NCBI RefSeq assembly: GCF_000245755.1
Contig: NZ_JH601088.1
Span: 869,335-933,334, forward strand
Origin: Helcococcus kunzii ATCC 51366
GTDB taxonomy: Bacteria; Bacillota; Clostridia; Tissierellales; Peptoniphilaceae
Direction: 5' to 3'
DNA: 64,000 nucleotides
The notes below the pieces were generated by a model that had not been told where the DNA came from, made no database searches, and worked only from the letters and a program-made list of their open reading frames with translations. Both the position numbers and the translations under genes were made by a program. How positions within the stretch are numbered: position 1 is the first letter of the stretch; every line of letters starts with the position of its first letter. This document shows positions 37,362 through 46,636 of the stretch, piece after piece.

Positions 37362-39019
37362 TATTCCTCCTTAAGCAACTCTTTCGCTGCTTGTAGACTA
37401 TTATCAGTAATATCAGAACCAGAAATCAATCGTGCAATTTCTCTAATTTGCTCTTCTTCATTTAAATGAATTAAATTAGTCATAGTTGCATTTTCACTAG
37501 TTTCTTTAAATAACAGATAATGATTATCTGCCTTACTTGCTATTTGAGCAAGATGTGAGATTACTAATAATTGACATTCATCAGAAATTTTCTTTAATTT
37601 GTTTCCAACAATATCTGCTGTTTTACCACTTATACCAGTGTCAATCTCATCAAAAATTATAGTATCAATCTCGTCATTTGTAACAAACACAGCTTTTAGA
37701 GCCAGCATAAATCTAGAAATTTCACCACCTGAAGATACAAGGCTTAAACTTTTTAGTTCTTGTCCTTTATTTGTAGAAATCAAGAAGTCAATATCATCCT
37801 GACCTTCTTTATTAATCTTATCTTTTTTCTTTATTGAAATTTCAAATTGAATATTTTGCATATTCATTTCATGTAGTTCTAAAATAATTTTCTTTTCTAA
37901 ATCTTTAATAATTTCTTTTCTGATCTTGGTTAATTTATCAGAAATTATAACATTTTCATTAGTAAGCTTCAAAATTTGATCTTCAAGACTTTTCTTTATT
38001 TTATCAATATTTACTAAATTATCATATTTTTTCTTAATTTGAGCTAAATATTCTAGGATTTCTTCAGATGTTTTACCATATTTTAATTTTAAAACATGGA
38101 AAGATGAAAAAATATCTTCAATAACCTGTATTCTTTCATCATCCATCTCTAATGTATATGAGTAATTTTCAATATTATTTGATAAATCATATATAAGCTC
38201 TTTAATATTCAAAGCATCGCTCGAATAGTCTTTTAAATGATTATCATAATTTTCCAAATCTTGCAATTTATCATATATTATATTTATCATATCTTTTAAA
38301 GAAAGAGATCTATTTGATTCATTAATTGCATTTATTATTGAATTAGTACCAACAATTAATTCTGATTGATTTGATAACTTTTTGTATTCATTGTTTAGTG
38401 CTTCTTCATCATAATCGTCAAAATTAAATGATTCTATTTCATTAATTTGATAATTTAATAAATCCTTCTCTCTTTCTAATTCGTCATCTGAAATATTCAA
38501 ATCGTCTTTTTGTATTATTAAATCGTTAATAAGTTTTATGTTTTTTGATATATTATTTTTATATTCTTTTGTTTTATTATTGAACTTATCTATTATAGAA
38601 ATATAGTTTGATTTATTTAGTACTATTAATTGTGAATGTTGTCCATGTATATCATAAAGCATACTGGAAATTTGGTTCATAAATTTTATATTGCAAGCCC
38701 TACCATTAATTTTTGTAATAGATGAATTATGTGTGAAAATTCTTGTTAATATGATATTTTCATCTACTTCAATCCCATTTTCCTCTAAAACATTTTTTAC
38801 ATTGCTATTAGAAGAAAACACCGCTTCGATTATGGTTTTATCGGAGAAATTTCCGATAAAATCTTTGCTAAATCGTTCTCCTTTTAAAATAGATAAAGTC
38901 TTTAGCAAAAGAGATTTACCGGATCCTGTTTCCCCTGATAAAATATTTAACCCTTTGTAAAAATTAATATTAAGTTCTTTAATTATTGCAAAATTCTTTA
39001 CGAACAAATTAATTAACAT
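37361..39019 (-). CDS. recN: DNA repair protein RecN
   Basis: SMC-like ATPase for double-strand break repair. 552 residues: Walker A SGETGSGKSLLLK (about 28-40), long coiled-coil middle (about 150-370), signature LSLVSSGGEISRFMLALKAV, and Walker B TIIFDEIDTGISG. Abuts argR, the conserved argR-recN order. The promoter is probably shared with the upstream nusB-xse-ispA-argR run. No LexA box was seen at its start. Confidence 0.96.
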   Translation of the reverse strand: MLINLFVKNFAIIKELNINFYKGLNILSGETGSGKSLLLKTLSILKGERFSKDFIGNFSDKTIIEAVFSSNSNVKNVLEENGIEVDENIILTRIFTHNSSITKINGRACNIKFMNQISSMLYDIHGQHSQLIVLNKSNYISIIDKFNNKTKEYKNNISKNIKLINDLIIQKDDLNISDDELEREKDLLNYQINEIESFNFDDYDEEALNNEYKKLSNQSELIVGTNSIINAINESNRSLSLKDMINIIYDKLQDLENYDNHLKDYSSDALNIKELIYDLSNNIENYSYTLEMDDERIQVIEDIFSSFHVLKLKYGKTSEEILEYLAQIKKKYDNLVNIDKIKKSLEDQILKLTNENVIISDKLTKIRKEIIKDLEKKIILELHEMNMQNIQFEISIKKKDKINKEGQDDIDFLISTNKGQELKSLSLVSSGGEISRFMLALKAVFVTNDEIDTIIFDEIDTGISGKTADIVGNKLKKISDECQLLVISHLAQIASKADNHYLLFKETSENATMTNLIHLNEEEQIREIARLISGSDITDNSLQAAKELLKEE

Positions 39020-39020
39020 T

Positions 39021-39473
39021 CTAGTATAGAGTTTCCTTTATTTTTTCAATAACATCACTCACTTCATGATTTTCGTCAACTTCAACTAAAATAGTATCAT
39101 GACCTGCTAAAGTATAAGCAATGCCTTCTATTTTTTTATTTACTAAAGCTTGAGCTGTTACAGATGCAGCATAAGAAATAGTAGAGATAATAATTTTCCC
39201 TTTGTGTTCTTTAATACTTAAAATGGATGCTTTAAATATCTTGTTGTATCTTTCGTTTAATGTATCATACATTGTGTCGATAACAGTATATTTATATACA
39301 CCATTTTCAGTTTGAACTTTAGTAATTCTAAGTTCTTTAATATCTCTAGAGATTGTAGCTTGTGTTGCTGTAATGCCATTCTCTTTAAGTAATTGTGTTA
39401 ATTCTTCTTGTGTTTCAACAATATTATCTTCGATTAAAGATAAAATTATTCTTTGTCTATCATATTTGCGCAT
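39021..39473 (-). CDS. argR: Arginine repressor ArgR
   Basis: 150 residues: an N-terminal winged helix (about 1-70; ENGITATQATISRDIKELRI) that binds ARG boxes and a C-terminal hexamer/arginine-binding domain (about 80-150; GHDTILVEVDE near the end). It lies between ispA and recN as in other Firmicutes. In Bacillus and clostridia dxs and tlyA usually separate ispA from argR; they are absent here. Confidence 0.95.
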   Translation of the reverse strand: MRKYDRQRIILSLIEDNIVETQEELTQLLKENGITATQATISRDIKELRITKVQTENGVYKYTVIDTMYDTLNERYNKIFKASILSIKEHKGKIIISTISYAASVTAQALVNKKIEGIAYTLAGHDTILVEVDENHEVSDVIEKIKETLY

Positions 39474-39482
39474 TTTACCCCC

Positions 39483-40316
39483 CTAATGCTTGCGATAAAT
39501 TAATTCTTTGATTAATTTATTTAAAAATTTACTTTTTTTATAACGTTCAATAATACTAAGTGCGTTATTTGAATATTCCAACATGTCTTGATATGCTTTT
39601 TCTTTTCCGAAGTAACTTATATATGTTGCCTTAGAAATTTTTTTGTCTTGTTCATAATCCAAGATATCATCTTGTATTTGAAAAGCCATCCCAATGTAAA
39701 AGCCTAACTTCTCAAGATCATTGATTTCTTCTTGTGGAAGATTTGCAATATATCCTGGGATAGTAGTGGCCGCCATTAACAATCTGCAAGTTTTGTTTTT
39801 GTACATCTCAATTAAAGAATCAGAATTTTTTATTTGATCCTTTATATCACTCACTTGCCCTCTTATCATCCCATCTAAACCTGAAGCATTAGCTAGATAC
39901 TTCCCTGCTTTGATTAAATTTACACTAGGATTTTTTTCCAGTACGCTGAAAATCAATTCAAAAGCGTAATTTAATAGTGCATCGCCAGCAAGTATAGCAT
40001 AATCTTCTCCGTATTTATAATGGATAGTTTCTCTCCCTCTCCTATACTTATCATTATCCATAGATGGTAAATCATCATGAATTAATGAATAGTTATGGAT
40101 AAACTCCAGAGCTATAGCAAATTTTTCTGCTATGTCAATATTTGCGTCTGTGTCGTCACTTACCATACTAAATGTTTCTAGCAAAATTATAGGCCTTACT
40201 CTTTTTCCAATCTCAATAGAATAATTTAATATCTCATTGAAATCGTCGAGTTTATCAAAATAATTATTTATAATTTTATCAAAGTCATTTTTTTTATCAT
40301 TATATAAATCAAACAT
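39483..40316 (-). CDS. ispA: Polyprenyl synthetase (farnesyl diphosphate synthase type)
   Basis: Condenses IPP with DMAPP/GPP. 277 residues with both Asp-rich motifs: DDLPSMDND (about 85, the DDx4D form of bacterial FPP synthases) and FQIQDDILD (about 216). The C-terminus ends slightly earlier than the usual 290-300 residues. It overlaps xseB by 8 bases. Its substrates must come from a pathway not seen intact in this window. Confidence 0.93.
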   Translation of the reverse strand: MFDLYNDKKNDFDKIINNYFDKLDDFNEILNYSIEIGKRVRPIILLETFSMVSDDTDANIDIAEKFAIALEFIHNYSLIHDDLPSMDNDKYRRGRETIHYKYGEDYAILAGDALLNYAFELIFSVLEKNPSVNLIKAGKYLANASGLDGMIRGQVSDIKDQIKNSDSLIEMYKNKTCRLLMAATTIPGYIANLPQEEINDLEKLGFYIGMAFQIQDDILDYEQDKKISKATYISYFGKEKAYQDMLEYSNNALSIIERYKKSKFLNKLIKELIYRKH

Positions 40317-40497
40317 GTTTATCTCTTATATTATTTATCTTTATTTTAGCATTTTCAATTTGTTCGTTTAGTTTTGAATATATTACATCACTTTCTTCGT
40401 ACAACTTCAATGCTTCATCTAAAGTAATGTCTTTATTTTCAAGTTTTTTTGATATATCTTTATATTGTCCAAATAAATCTTCAAATTTATCTTCCAT
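40309..40497 (-). CDS. xseB: Exodeoxyribonuclease VII small subunit
   Basis: 62 residues, the normal size of this helical-hairpin subunit. The sequence DITLDEALKLYEESDVIYSKLNEQIENAKIKI matches the family core. It abuts xseA (one-base contact) and overlaps ispA, the classical xseA-xseB-ispA order. Confidence 0.92.
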   Translation of the reverse strand: MEDKFEDLFGQYKDISKKLENKDITLDEALKLYEESDVIYSKLNEQIENAKIKINNIRDKHV

Positions 40498-41663
40498 TAT
40501 AATTTTTCCTCTACTTTTATTTTATAAGAAATATTATCATTATATAATATATATTTTTTATCAATTTCCAATTGATTTAACTCTAAAATATTATTTTCAT
40601 AATCTTTAATAAAAATATGCCTACTATTTATTATATTATTAGATTTTTTATTAATTTCAAGTTTAAATTGTTTTATTTTTTCCAAAATGGTAAATATTAT
40701 TTCATTAATACTCATTTCGATACTATTTTTTGTAGTTTCGACTCTTGAAATCAAGTCATTTAGCCTATGTAAAGGACTGTTTAATTTTATTAATAAATTT
40801 GTATTGTTTAGCTCGCTTTGTAAATTAATTATTTTATTATTAAAGGTATAATGAATTTTCTCATTATAATTTAATAAGATATTTAATTTATTTCTATATT
40901 CGTTTACAATATATTCTGCAGCTTTTGTAGGAGTTGATAATCTTAAGTCACTCACTAAATCTGAAATTGTAAAATCAATTTCATGACCTACTGCAGATAT
41001 TATTGGTGTCCTTGCGTTAAAAATCGAATCTGCGATTTGTTCATTATTAAAAACGGCTAAATCCTCTTTTGAGCCACCACCTCTCGTTAAAACAATTAAA
41101 TCTATATCTAAATTATCTAAATAGTCTATACCATTAGATATTTCTAATGGTGCATTTTCACCTTGTACCAAACTATGATATAAAAATATTTCACATTGAT
41201 AATTGTTATCGTTTAATACTTTAATGAAATCATGATACGCTGCTGAATTATCCCCAGTAATTAGTCCAATTTTACTTGCCTGTTTTGGAATTTCTTTTTT
41301 ATTACTGATATCGAAATATCCTTTGGAATTTAATTTTTCTTTTAATTTATTTAATTTCAATAATTCTTCGCCAATTCCAACCGCTCTAATAGTTTTTACC
41401 CTTATTTGGTATTTACTATCTCGTAAATAGACATTTACTGATCCCTCAATTACAACTTTCTCACCTTCAGAAAAAGGAAACTCACTATCAAACAAAATGC
41501 ATGAAATTGTTTCATCTTCTTCTTTTAGAGAGAAATATACATAATTTCTTTTACTCAAGTTTACAATTTCACCAACTACATATATATTTCTTAAAAATGG
41601 ATCTGTTAATGTAATGTTTTTAATATAACTTCCTAATTGTTTAACTGTAATTGGTTTTCTCAT
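40497..41663 (-). CDS. xseA: Exodeoxyribonuclease VII large subunit
   Basis: Catalytic subunit that degrades single-stranded DNA. 388 residues: OB-fold at the N-terminus (NIYVVGEIVNLSKRNYVYFSL), catalytic domain with GLITGDNSAAYHDF, VLTRGGGSKEDLAVFN and SAVGHEIDFTISDLVSDLRLSTPTKAAE-type motifs, and a coiled-coil C-terminus shorter than in E. coli. It starts directly after nusB. Confidence 0.96.
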   Translation of the reverse strand: MRKPITVKQLGSYIKNITLTDPFLRNIYVVGEIVNLSKRNYVYFSLKEEDETISCILFDSEFPFSEGEKVVIEGSVNVYLRDSKYQIRVKTIRAVGIGEELLKLNKLKEKLNSKGYFDISNKKEIPKQASKIGLITGDNSAAYHDFIKVLNDNNYQCEIFLYHSLVQGENAPLEISNGIDYLDNLDIDLIVLTRGGGSKEDLAVFNNEQIADSIFNARTPIISAVGHEIDFTISDLVSDLRLSTPTKAAEYIVNEYRNKLNILLNYNEKIHYTFNNKIINLQSELNNTNLLIKLNSPLHRLNDLISRVETTKNSIEMSINEIIFTILEKIKQFKLEINKKSNNIINSRHIFIKDYENNILELNQLEIDKKYILYNDNISYKIKVEEKL

Positions 41664-42053
41664 TTAATTATCCTTCTCTATTGCAGATAAGATACCGTTT
41701 ATAAACTTATATGAATCCTCATTAGAAAATTTCTTAGTGTTTTCAACTGCTTCATTTATTGATACACTCACTGGAACAGATTTTTGAATAAGAAATTCAT
41801 TAATAGAAACTCGTAAAATAGCTTTTTCTATAGGTAACATTGTTTCTAATTTTCTATTATTTAATTTTGATTTTATTATATTATCAATTTTATCAATATT
41901 TTGAAGAATAGAAATAATTGAACTTCTCGCAAATTCACTATTTTCTAATTTATGTTCTGCAAGAACTTGCTCTAAATTATCTTTTTCAATTTTATTAAAT
42001 TCGTGTTGATAAAGTAATTGTGTAATACAAATTCTTTCTTTTTTACGATTCAT
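41664..42053 (-). CDS. nusB: Transcription antitermination factor NusB
   Basis: 129 residues from the ATG at 42053 (MNRKKERICITQLLYQHEF), which lies one base after the efp stop with AAGGG just upstream; a longer frame to 42092 overlaps efp and is unlikely. Helical NusB/RsmB fold; LNRALxxx-type closing segments EAVENTKKFSNEDSYKFINGILSAI are typical. It helps rRNA transcription complexes resist termination with NusE. Confidence 0.93.
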   Translation of the reverse strand: MNRKKERICITQLLYQHEFNKIEKDNLEQVLAEHKLENSEFARSSIISILQNIDKIDNIIKSKLNNRKLETMLPIEKAILRVSINEFLIQKSVPVSVSINEAVENTKKFSNEDSYKFINGILSAIEKDN

Positions 42054-42054
42054 T

Positions 42055-42612
42055 TTATACCCTTGACAAATATTCGCCAGTTCTAGTATCAATCCTCAAA
42101 ATCGTTCCAATTTCTACAAATAATGGAACGTTTAGTTTATATCCTGTTTCTACTGTTGCTGGTTTTGTAGCTGCTTGTGCAGTATCACCTTTGAATCCTG
42201 GTTCTGTTTCAATTACTTCAAGTTCTACAAAGTTTGGTGCTTCAATTGAAAATGGTTTACCACTATAGAATTTAATAAATGCATTTTCATTTTCTTTTAC
42301 GAATTGTGAAGCTTCTTCAAAAATTTCTCTTTCCATTGGTAATTGTTCGTATGTTTCAGGATCCATGAAATAGAATAAATCACCATCATTATATAGATAT
42401 TGCATTTCTCTAGTTTCTATAATAATTTGATTAAATTTATCATTAGGATTTATTGTTACATCTTTTGAAGAACCATTTAGAATGTTTCTAATTTTAGTTC
42501 TGATGAATGCTGGTCCCTTTCCTGGTTTTACATGTTGAAAATCCAAGACTTCATACATTCCATTATCATATTCGATAGTAACACCTTTTCTTAAATCATT
42601 TGCTGCTATCAT
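42055..42612 (-). CDS. efp: Translation elongation factor P
   Basis: Relieves ribosome stalling at polyproline. 185 residues from the ATG at 42612 ([10 protein letters not shown]); the apparent earlier ATG lies in the GGAGG ribosome site itself. Three beta-barrel domains: KOW-like N-terminus with the modifiable lysine loop VKPGKGPAF (about residue 32), a central OB and a C-terminal OB ending [12 protein letters not shown]. One base separates it from nusB. Confidence 0.96.
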   Translation of the reverse strand: MIAANDLRKGVTIEYDNGMYEVLDFQHVKPGKGPAFIRTKIRNILNGSSKDVTINPNDKFNQIIIETREMQYLYNDGDLFYFMDPETYEQLPMEREIFEEASQFVKENENAFIKFYSGKPFSIEAPNFVELEVIETEPGFKGDTAQAATKPATVETGYKLNVPLFVEIGTILRIDTRTGEYLSRV

Positions 42613-42683
42613 AAATACCTCCATTAATATAATTACACTTGATTATACCACATAAATGTTACAAAATAAATACAAATAAACTA

Positions 42684-44153
42684 TTATACATTATATTTTA
42701 ATGCTTCATATATATGATTTATACCAATTTTTTGTTCACCTTCAATGTCACTTATTGTTCGTGAAATTCTAATAATATTTTGAAAACATCTCATAGATAA
42801 ATTATATTTTTCAGTTAATTTTATTAGCATTTCACTGCATTTGTCGTCAATTTCAATATATCTATCAATTAGATTACTCTCGAGATTTCCATTCCTAATT
42901 TCGCTATCATTATATCTTTCTTTTTGTACTTTTATCGCATCATGTATCTTTTTTCTAATACCCTCTATATTATAAAAATTGGTTGTGTTTTCATATTTTG
43001 TTTTTTCAATTGAAATTTTCATTTGAATTCTGTCCAATAATGCATTACTTATCTTACTATTATGTCTTGCAATTTGTCCTGCTGTACAATTGCATTTTGA
43101 TGATGTTCCATAATTACCACAAGGGCAAGGATTCATTGTGGCAATAAAAGTTGAATTAATTGGATATTGTATATATTTTCTCTTATTAGACTTATATACT
43201 TCCCCCATATCCAAGTATATCAATAATTTATCCATTATAGTTTTATTAAAAGTATTAAATTCATCAAATACAATTATTCCAAAATTTGATAAAGAAATTT
43301 TTCCAAGTTGTGTGTCATTACCAAACAGTTCTTTTATTTTAATGTCATTCTTAGGATATATAATTTGCGGATAATATAAATAGGTATTGTTTTTATTATA
43401 TCTAGAATAGATATCTGATAAAATAAGTGATTCTCTCTTTTCCAAAATAGAGAATAAAGACTTTATTGATTTAATTGAAATTGTTTTACCAGATCCTATT
43501 GGACCTCTAATTAATAAGCTATGATTACCTGCAATTGCGATTATCAGAGCTCTAATAAGTGATTGTTGCGACATTATATCATTGATATCATACGTGGTTT
43601 CTTGCGCCAAATATTTTGTATTATCTTGATATTGTAGATTTTTATTAAAGTTAAAATGTTCAATAACATCTCTGATAGATTTTGCCATAAAAATGTTTAT
43701 ATCTGAAAAGTTATTGATGTATAGATAATTTCCATATGGTAAAATAATATTTTTAATATTGTTTCTTTTACAAAATTCAATTATTCGAATAGGATTGTGA
43801 ACTTCTAGTAAATTACCTTTCAGATCCATTTCTCCGCAAAAAAGATAATCATGAACCTTAGGATTTTCAATGATTCCCTGATTTATCAATATCGACATTG
43901 CAATAGGTAAATCATAATGCGTACCTTCTTTTTTGAAATTTGCAGGATACAAATTTGTTATTACTCTACCATATGGGAATTTTAATTTATTATATCTAAA
44001 AGATGAAATTATCCTCTCTTTTGATTCTAAAATTGATTTGGAGATTAGACCACTTATTGTAAATCTAATCATCCCTTTTGTGTTAATTGTTGATATTCTT
44101 ACTAATTTTTCATCAAAATTATTAAAATTATAAGTTAGTATTTCTTGATTCAT
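42684..44153 (-). CDS. ComM/YifB-like Mg-chelatase AAA+ ATPase (divergent)
   Basis: 489 residues from the ATG at 44153, preceded by GAGGTG; a 20-residue longer frame would start inside the pseudouridine synthase gene. The N-terminal Lon-S5-like domain is weakly conserved, then AAA+ with Walker A RGPIGSGKTIS (about 219) and Walker B IIVFDEFNTF. Next comes the Cys-rich loop MNPCPCGNYG...CNC and a C-terminal Mg-chelatase helical domain (SMRCFQNIIRISRTISDIEG). ComM helps branch migration in natural transformation elsewhere. It overlaps the upstream gene by 26 bases. Confidence 0.85.
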   Translation of the reverse strand: MNQEILTYNFNNFDEKLVRISTINTKGMIRFTISGLISKSILESKERIISSFRYNKLKFPYGRVITNLYPANFKKEGTHYDLPIAMSILINQGIIENPKVHDYLFCGEMDLKGNLLEVHNPIRIIEFCKRNNIKNIILPYGNYLYINNFSDINIFMAKSIRDVIEHFNFNKNLQYQDNTKYLAQETTYDINDIMSQQSLIRALIIAIAGNHSLLIRGPIGSGKTISIKSIKSLFSILEKRESLILSDIYSRYNKNNTYLYYPQIIYPKNDIKIKELFGNDTQLGKISLSNFGIIVFDEFNTFNKTIMDKLLIYLDMGEVYKSNKRKYIQYPINSTFIATMNPCPCGNYGTSSKCNCTAGQIARHNSKISNALLDRIQMKISIEKTKYENTTNFYNIEGIRKKIHDAIKVQKERYNDSEIRNGNLESNLIDRYIEIDDKCSEMLIKLTEKYNLSMRCFQNIIRISRTISDIEGEQKIGINHIYEALKYNV

Positions 44154-45054
44154 CTTGCACCTCAAAAATAATATTATAGTATTTCTTAAATTCAGGGTAC
44201 ATTGGAATTTCAACCTTCATATGTTTTTTGGTTATTGGATGATCAAATTCTAAGCGATATGCTTGTAATAACTGTGCTGAAATATTATATTTTGATTTAA
44301 TATTATTATAGTCTGCATCGCCAAGGATAGGATGATTAATACTTTTCATATGAACTCTAATCTGATGAGTCCTACCAGTAAATAAATCAATATCTAAATA
44401 AGCATATTCGCTCGTCTGTTTTAATACTTTATAAGCTGTCTTAGCATACTTTCCGTCTTCGGAAATAGCCATAAGTTTTCTGTTTGACATGTTTCTAGAA
44501 ATATTTTTTTCAATCACGCCTTCATTTTCAGAGAATCTATTATTTACAATCGCTCTATATTTTTTTATGATATTTCTATTTTGAAACATTTTTTTTAATT
44601 GTTTCATTGATTCTTCATTTAAAGCTACAATCATAAGTCCTGAAGTATCTTTATCAAGTCGATGCACTATACCAGCCCTATCTTCTCCATTTAATGTTGG
44701 CAAATTTTCAAATTTACTCAATAAAAAATTCACCACTGTATTAGATCTAATTTTTTCAGTAGGATGTGAAATGATATCAATAGGCTTATTTATAATTGCA
44801 ATATCGTCATCTTGGTAAACTATTTCTATAGGCAAATTTTCGGCTAATATAGGTTTAATATCCAAAGCACTCAAATCAATACTTATTTCATCGTTATTAT
44901 TTACAATATAACTAGGCTTAACTTTTTTATCATTTACTAATACATCACCATTTTTAATTAATGATGATAATTTAGACCTAGAAATATCTTCATAATAATC
45001 AGATAAAAATTGATCTATTCTTTGATTTATTTGTTCATCAATTGTTATTTTCAT
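44128..45054 (-). CDS. Pseudouridine synthase, RluA/RluD family
   Basis: Modifies 23S rRNA uridines (RluD type most likely). 308 residues: N-terminal S4 domain (QRIDQFLSDYYEDISRSKLSSLIKNG) and catalytic domain with GIVHRLDKDTSGLMIVA (catalytic Asp, about 138) and GRTHQIRVHM. It lies after lspA and ung, the usual lspA-rluD neighbourhood. Confidence 0.93.
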   Translation of the reverse strand: MKITIDEQINQRIDQFLSDYYEDISRSKLSSLIKNGDVLVNDKKVKPSYIVNNNDEISIDLSALDIKPILAENLPIEIVYQDDDIAIINKPIDIISHPTEKIRSNTVVNFLLSKFENLPTLNGEDRAGIVHRLDKDTSGLMIVALNEESMKQLKKMFQNRNIIKKYRAIVNNRFSENEGVIEKNISRNMSNRKLMAISEDGKYAKTAYKVLKQTSEYAYLDIDLFTGRTHQIRVHMKSINHPILGDADYNNIKSKYNISAQLLQAYRLEFDHPITKKHMKVEIPMYPEFKKYYNIIFEVQDESRNTNL

Positions 45055-45703
45055 TGGTGCTCCAGTCTATAATATCTTTATTTAAATCCACTAAAATATT
45101 ATTCGCCTTTGAAAAATGTCTACATCCTAAAAATCCTCTATAAGCTGATAAAGGAGATGGATGAGTAGAAGTCAAAATATAATTATTTTCACATATCAAA
45201 CGACTTTTATTTATTGCATCATTACCCCATAAAAGGAAAATAATATTACCTTTTTTAGAAACTCTTGATATTACTTTATCTGTAAATTTGTTCCAATATG
45301 TGTTTGCATATGATTTAGGTTTAGAATCTTTAACAGTCAATACAGTATTCAATAATAAAATACCTTGATTAGCCCAATTTGTTAGATCCGTATTAGTATT
45401 AACTATTCCTAAATCTTCTTTTATTTCCTTAAATATATTTCTTAAAGAAGGTGGCATCTTGACACCTTTATTAACTGAAAAAGCTAATCCATTCGCCTGT
45501 CCTCTTTGATGATAAGGATCCTGTCCTAAAATAACAATCTTTACATCAGAGTAATCAGTTAATTCAAAAGCTTTGAAAATGTCCTCTCTCTTAGGATATA
45601 CATCAAAATTCTCATAATCCATATAAATATTATTCATAAAAATATTAAATTCTTCTGAATCAAATATATCTTTTAATACAATATCCCATTCATTCCCTAT
45701 CAT
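45038..45703 (-). CDS. ung: Uracil-DNA glycosylase
   Basis: Removes uracil from DNA. 221 residues, family 1: catalytic water-activating motif GQDPYHQRGQANGLAFSV (about 63-80) and the minor-groove loop HPSPLSAYRG (about 186-195). It is inserted between lspA and the pseudouridine synthase gene and overlaps both, so all three are translated together. Confidence 0.96.
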   Translation of the reverse strand: MIGNEWDIVLKDIFDSEEFNIFMNNIYMDYENFDVYPKREDIFKAFELTDYSDVKIVILGQDPYHQRGQANGLAFSVNKGVKMPPSLRNIFKEIKEDLGIVNTNTDLTNWANQGILLLNTVLTVKDSKPKSYANTYWNKFTDKVISRVSKKGNIIFLLWGNDAINKSRLICENNYILTSTHPSPLSAYRGFLGCRHFSKANNILVDLNKDIIDWSTNENNN

Positions 45704-46155
45704 AACGCCTCTTCATTAAAAAATAAATATACTGCTAAGAAAATAGCAGAAACAGAAACAAATATATCTGCAAAATTAAACACTGGAAAATTGTACAATC
45801 CTCCAAGTGGAGTAAAAATAAAATCAACTACATAACCAAGTCTTAATCTGTCAATTAAATTTCCAACTGCCCCTGCCATTATCATAACAAGTGGGAGCTT
45901 AATTAACATGTCAATATTGTTACTATTTTTTAACAAATACCAACAAATCGCAAAACAAATGATAATTGTGATGACAGAAAAGAACAAAGTTGCACTTTGA
46001 AATATCCCCCACGCTGCACCAGAATTTTCTAAATATGTTAAATGTAGCCAATTATCAATCAATTTTATTGTTGGAGCATGCTTAAGATACTTAATTGCTA
46101 AAAGTTTTGTAATTTGATCTAGCGCTACCGCTATTGTAAAAATTATTATATACAT
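45700..46155 (-). CDS. lspA: Lipoprotein signal peptidase (SPase II)
   Basis: Membrane aspartyl protease that cuts lipidated prolipoproteins. 151 residues with four helices and both catalytic-Asp motifs: GAVGNLIDRLRLGYVVDFI (about 107-125) and FNFADIFVS (about 130). The conserved Asn NSGAAWGIF is present. It follows a 1.16 kb gene-free interval that includes the hairpin array. Confidence 0.95.
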   Translation of the reverse strand: MYIIIFTIAVALDQITKLLAIKYLKHAPTIKLIDNWLHLTYLENSGAAWGIFQSATLFFSVITIIICFAICWYLLKNSNNIDMLIKLPLVMIMAGAVGNLIDRLRLGYVVDFIFTPLGGLYNFPVFNFADIFVSVSAIFLAVYLFFNEEAL

Positions 46156-46273
46156 ATATTTTCCTTTGAAGTGTTATTTTTCATTTTAGTGTCTTAATTT
46201 GTGAAATTAAATAGAAACTTAATTTTGGGTTATTATGATTAATTTATAGGTCAATTAGCATAATTTATAGTGG
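46156..46273. other. Leader region upstream of lspA
   Basis: AT-rich non-coding DNA that should hold the lspA promoter on the - strand; no clear -10/-35 pair is certain. The string AATTTATAG occurs twice (46242-46273), and a related ATTTATAGTGGG lies between hairpins 1 and 2 of the array, so the repeat region begins in this stretch. Confidence 0.4.
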
Positions 46274-46630
46274 TTTTCCTGATTATTTCGTGTTTCGCCG
46301 TTTAATCAGGAAAGATTTATAGTGGGTTTTGTGTGTTTTCCTGATTATTTTACGATTTTTCAATTTAGTCAGGAAAGTTTTTTGATGCTATTTCCTGATT
46401 ATTTTGAGATTCTTGATTTAATCAGGAAATTCTTTCCTGATTATTTGCCGTTATGTGATTTAATCAGGAAAAGTTTTTATCCGTTTTTCCTGATTATTTC
46501 TAGTTTTACGATTTAATCAGGAAATTTATCGCTTTTTCGTTCCTGATTTTTTTACGTTTTGCGTTTTAATCAGGAAATTTGCCACTTTTTCGTTCCTGAT
46601 TTTTTTACGTTTTGTGTTTTAATCAGGAAA
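46274..46630. repeat. Array of seven TTTCCTGATTA/TAATCAGGAAA hairpins
   Basis: Seven inverted-repeat units, left arm/right arm: 46274-46285/46301-46313; 46336-46350/46364-46376 (one A to G change); 46391-46405/46417-46429; 46433-46446/46459-46471; 46484-46499/46512-46524; 46540-46553/46564-46577; 46593-46606/46617-46630. Arms of 11-13 bases are conserved, while the 10-16 base loops differ between units and spacers range from 3 to 23 bases. Units 6 and 7 are near-identical copies with a 53-base period. Because arms are conserved on both strands and loops vary, selection or spread acts on the paired arms. No coding frame explains it. Confidence 0.9.
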
Positions 46631-46636
46631 TTCCTG

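Noticed and set aside
46322..46516. 64-codon open frame with repeated FPDYF...LIRK motifs
   Set aside because: The peptide repeats are a by-product of translating the hairpin array; there is no ribosome site, and conservation is in the DNA arms on both strands, not in codons.
46274..46630. CRISPR array
   Set aside because: Repeats are inverted pairs with 3-23 base gaps rather than identical direct repeats separated by constant-length spacers, and no cas genes are nearby.
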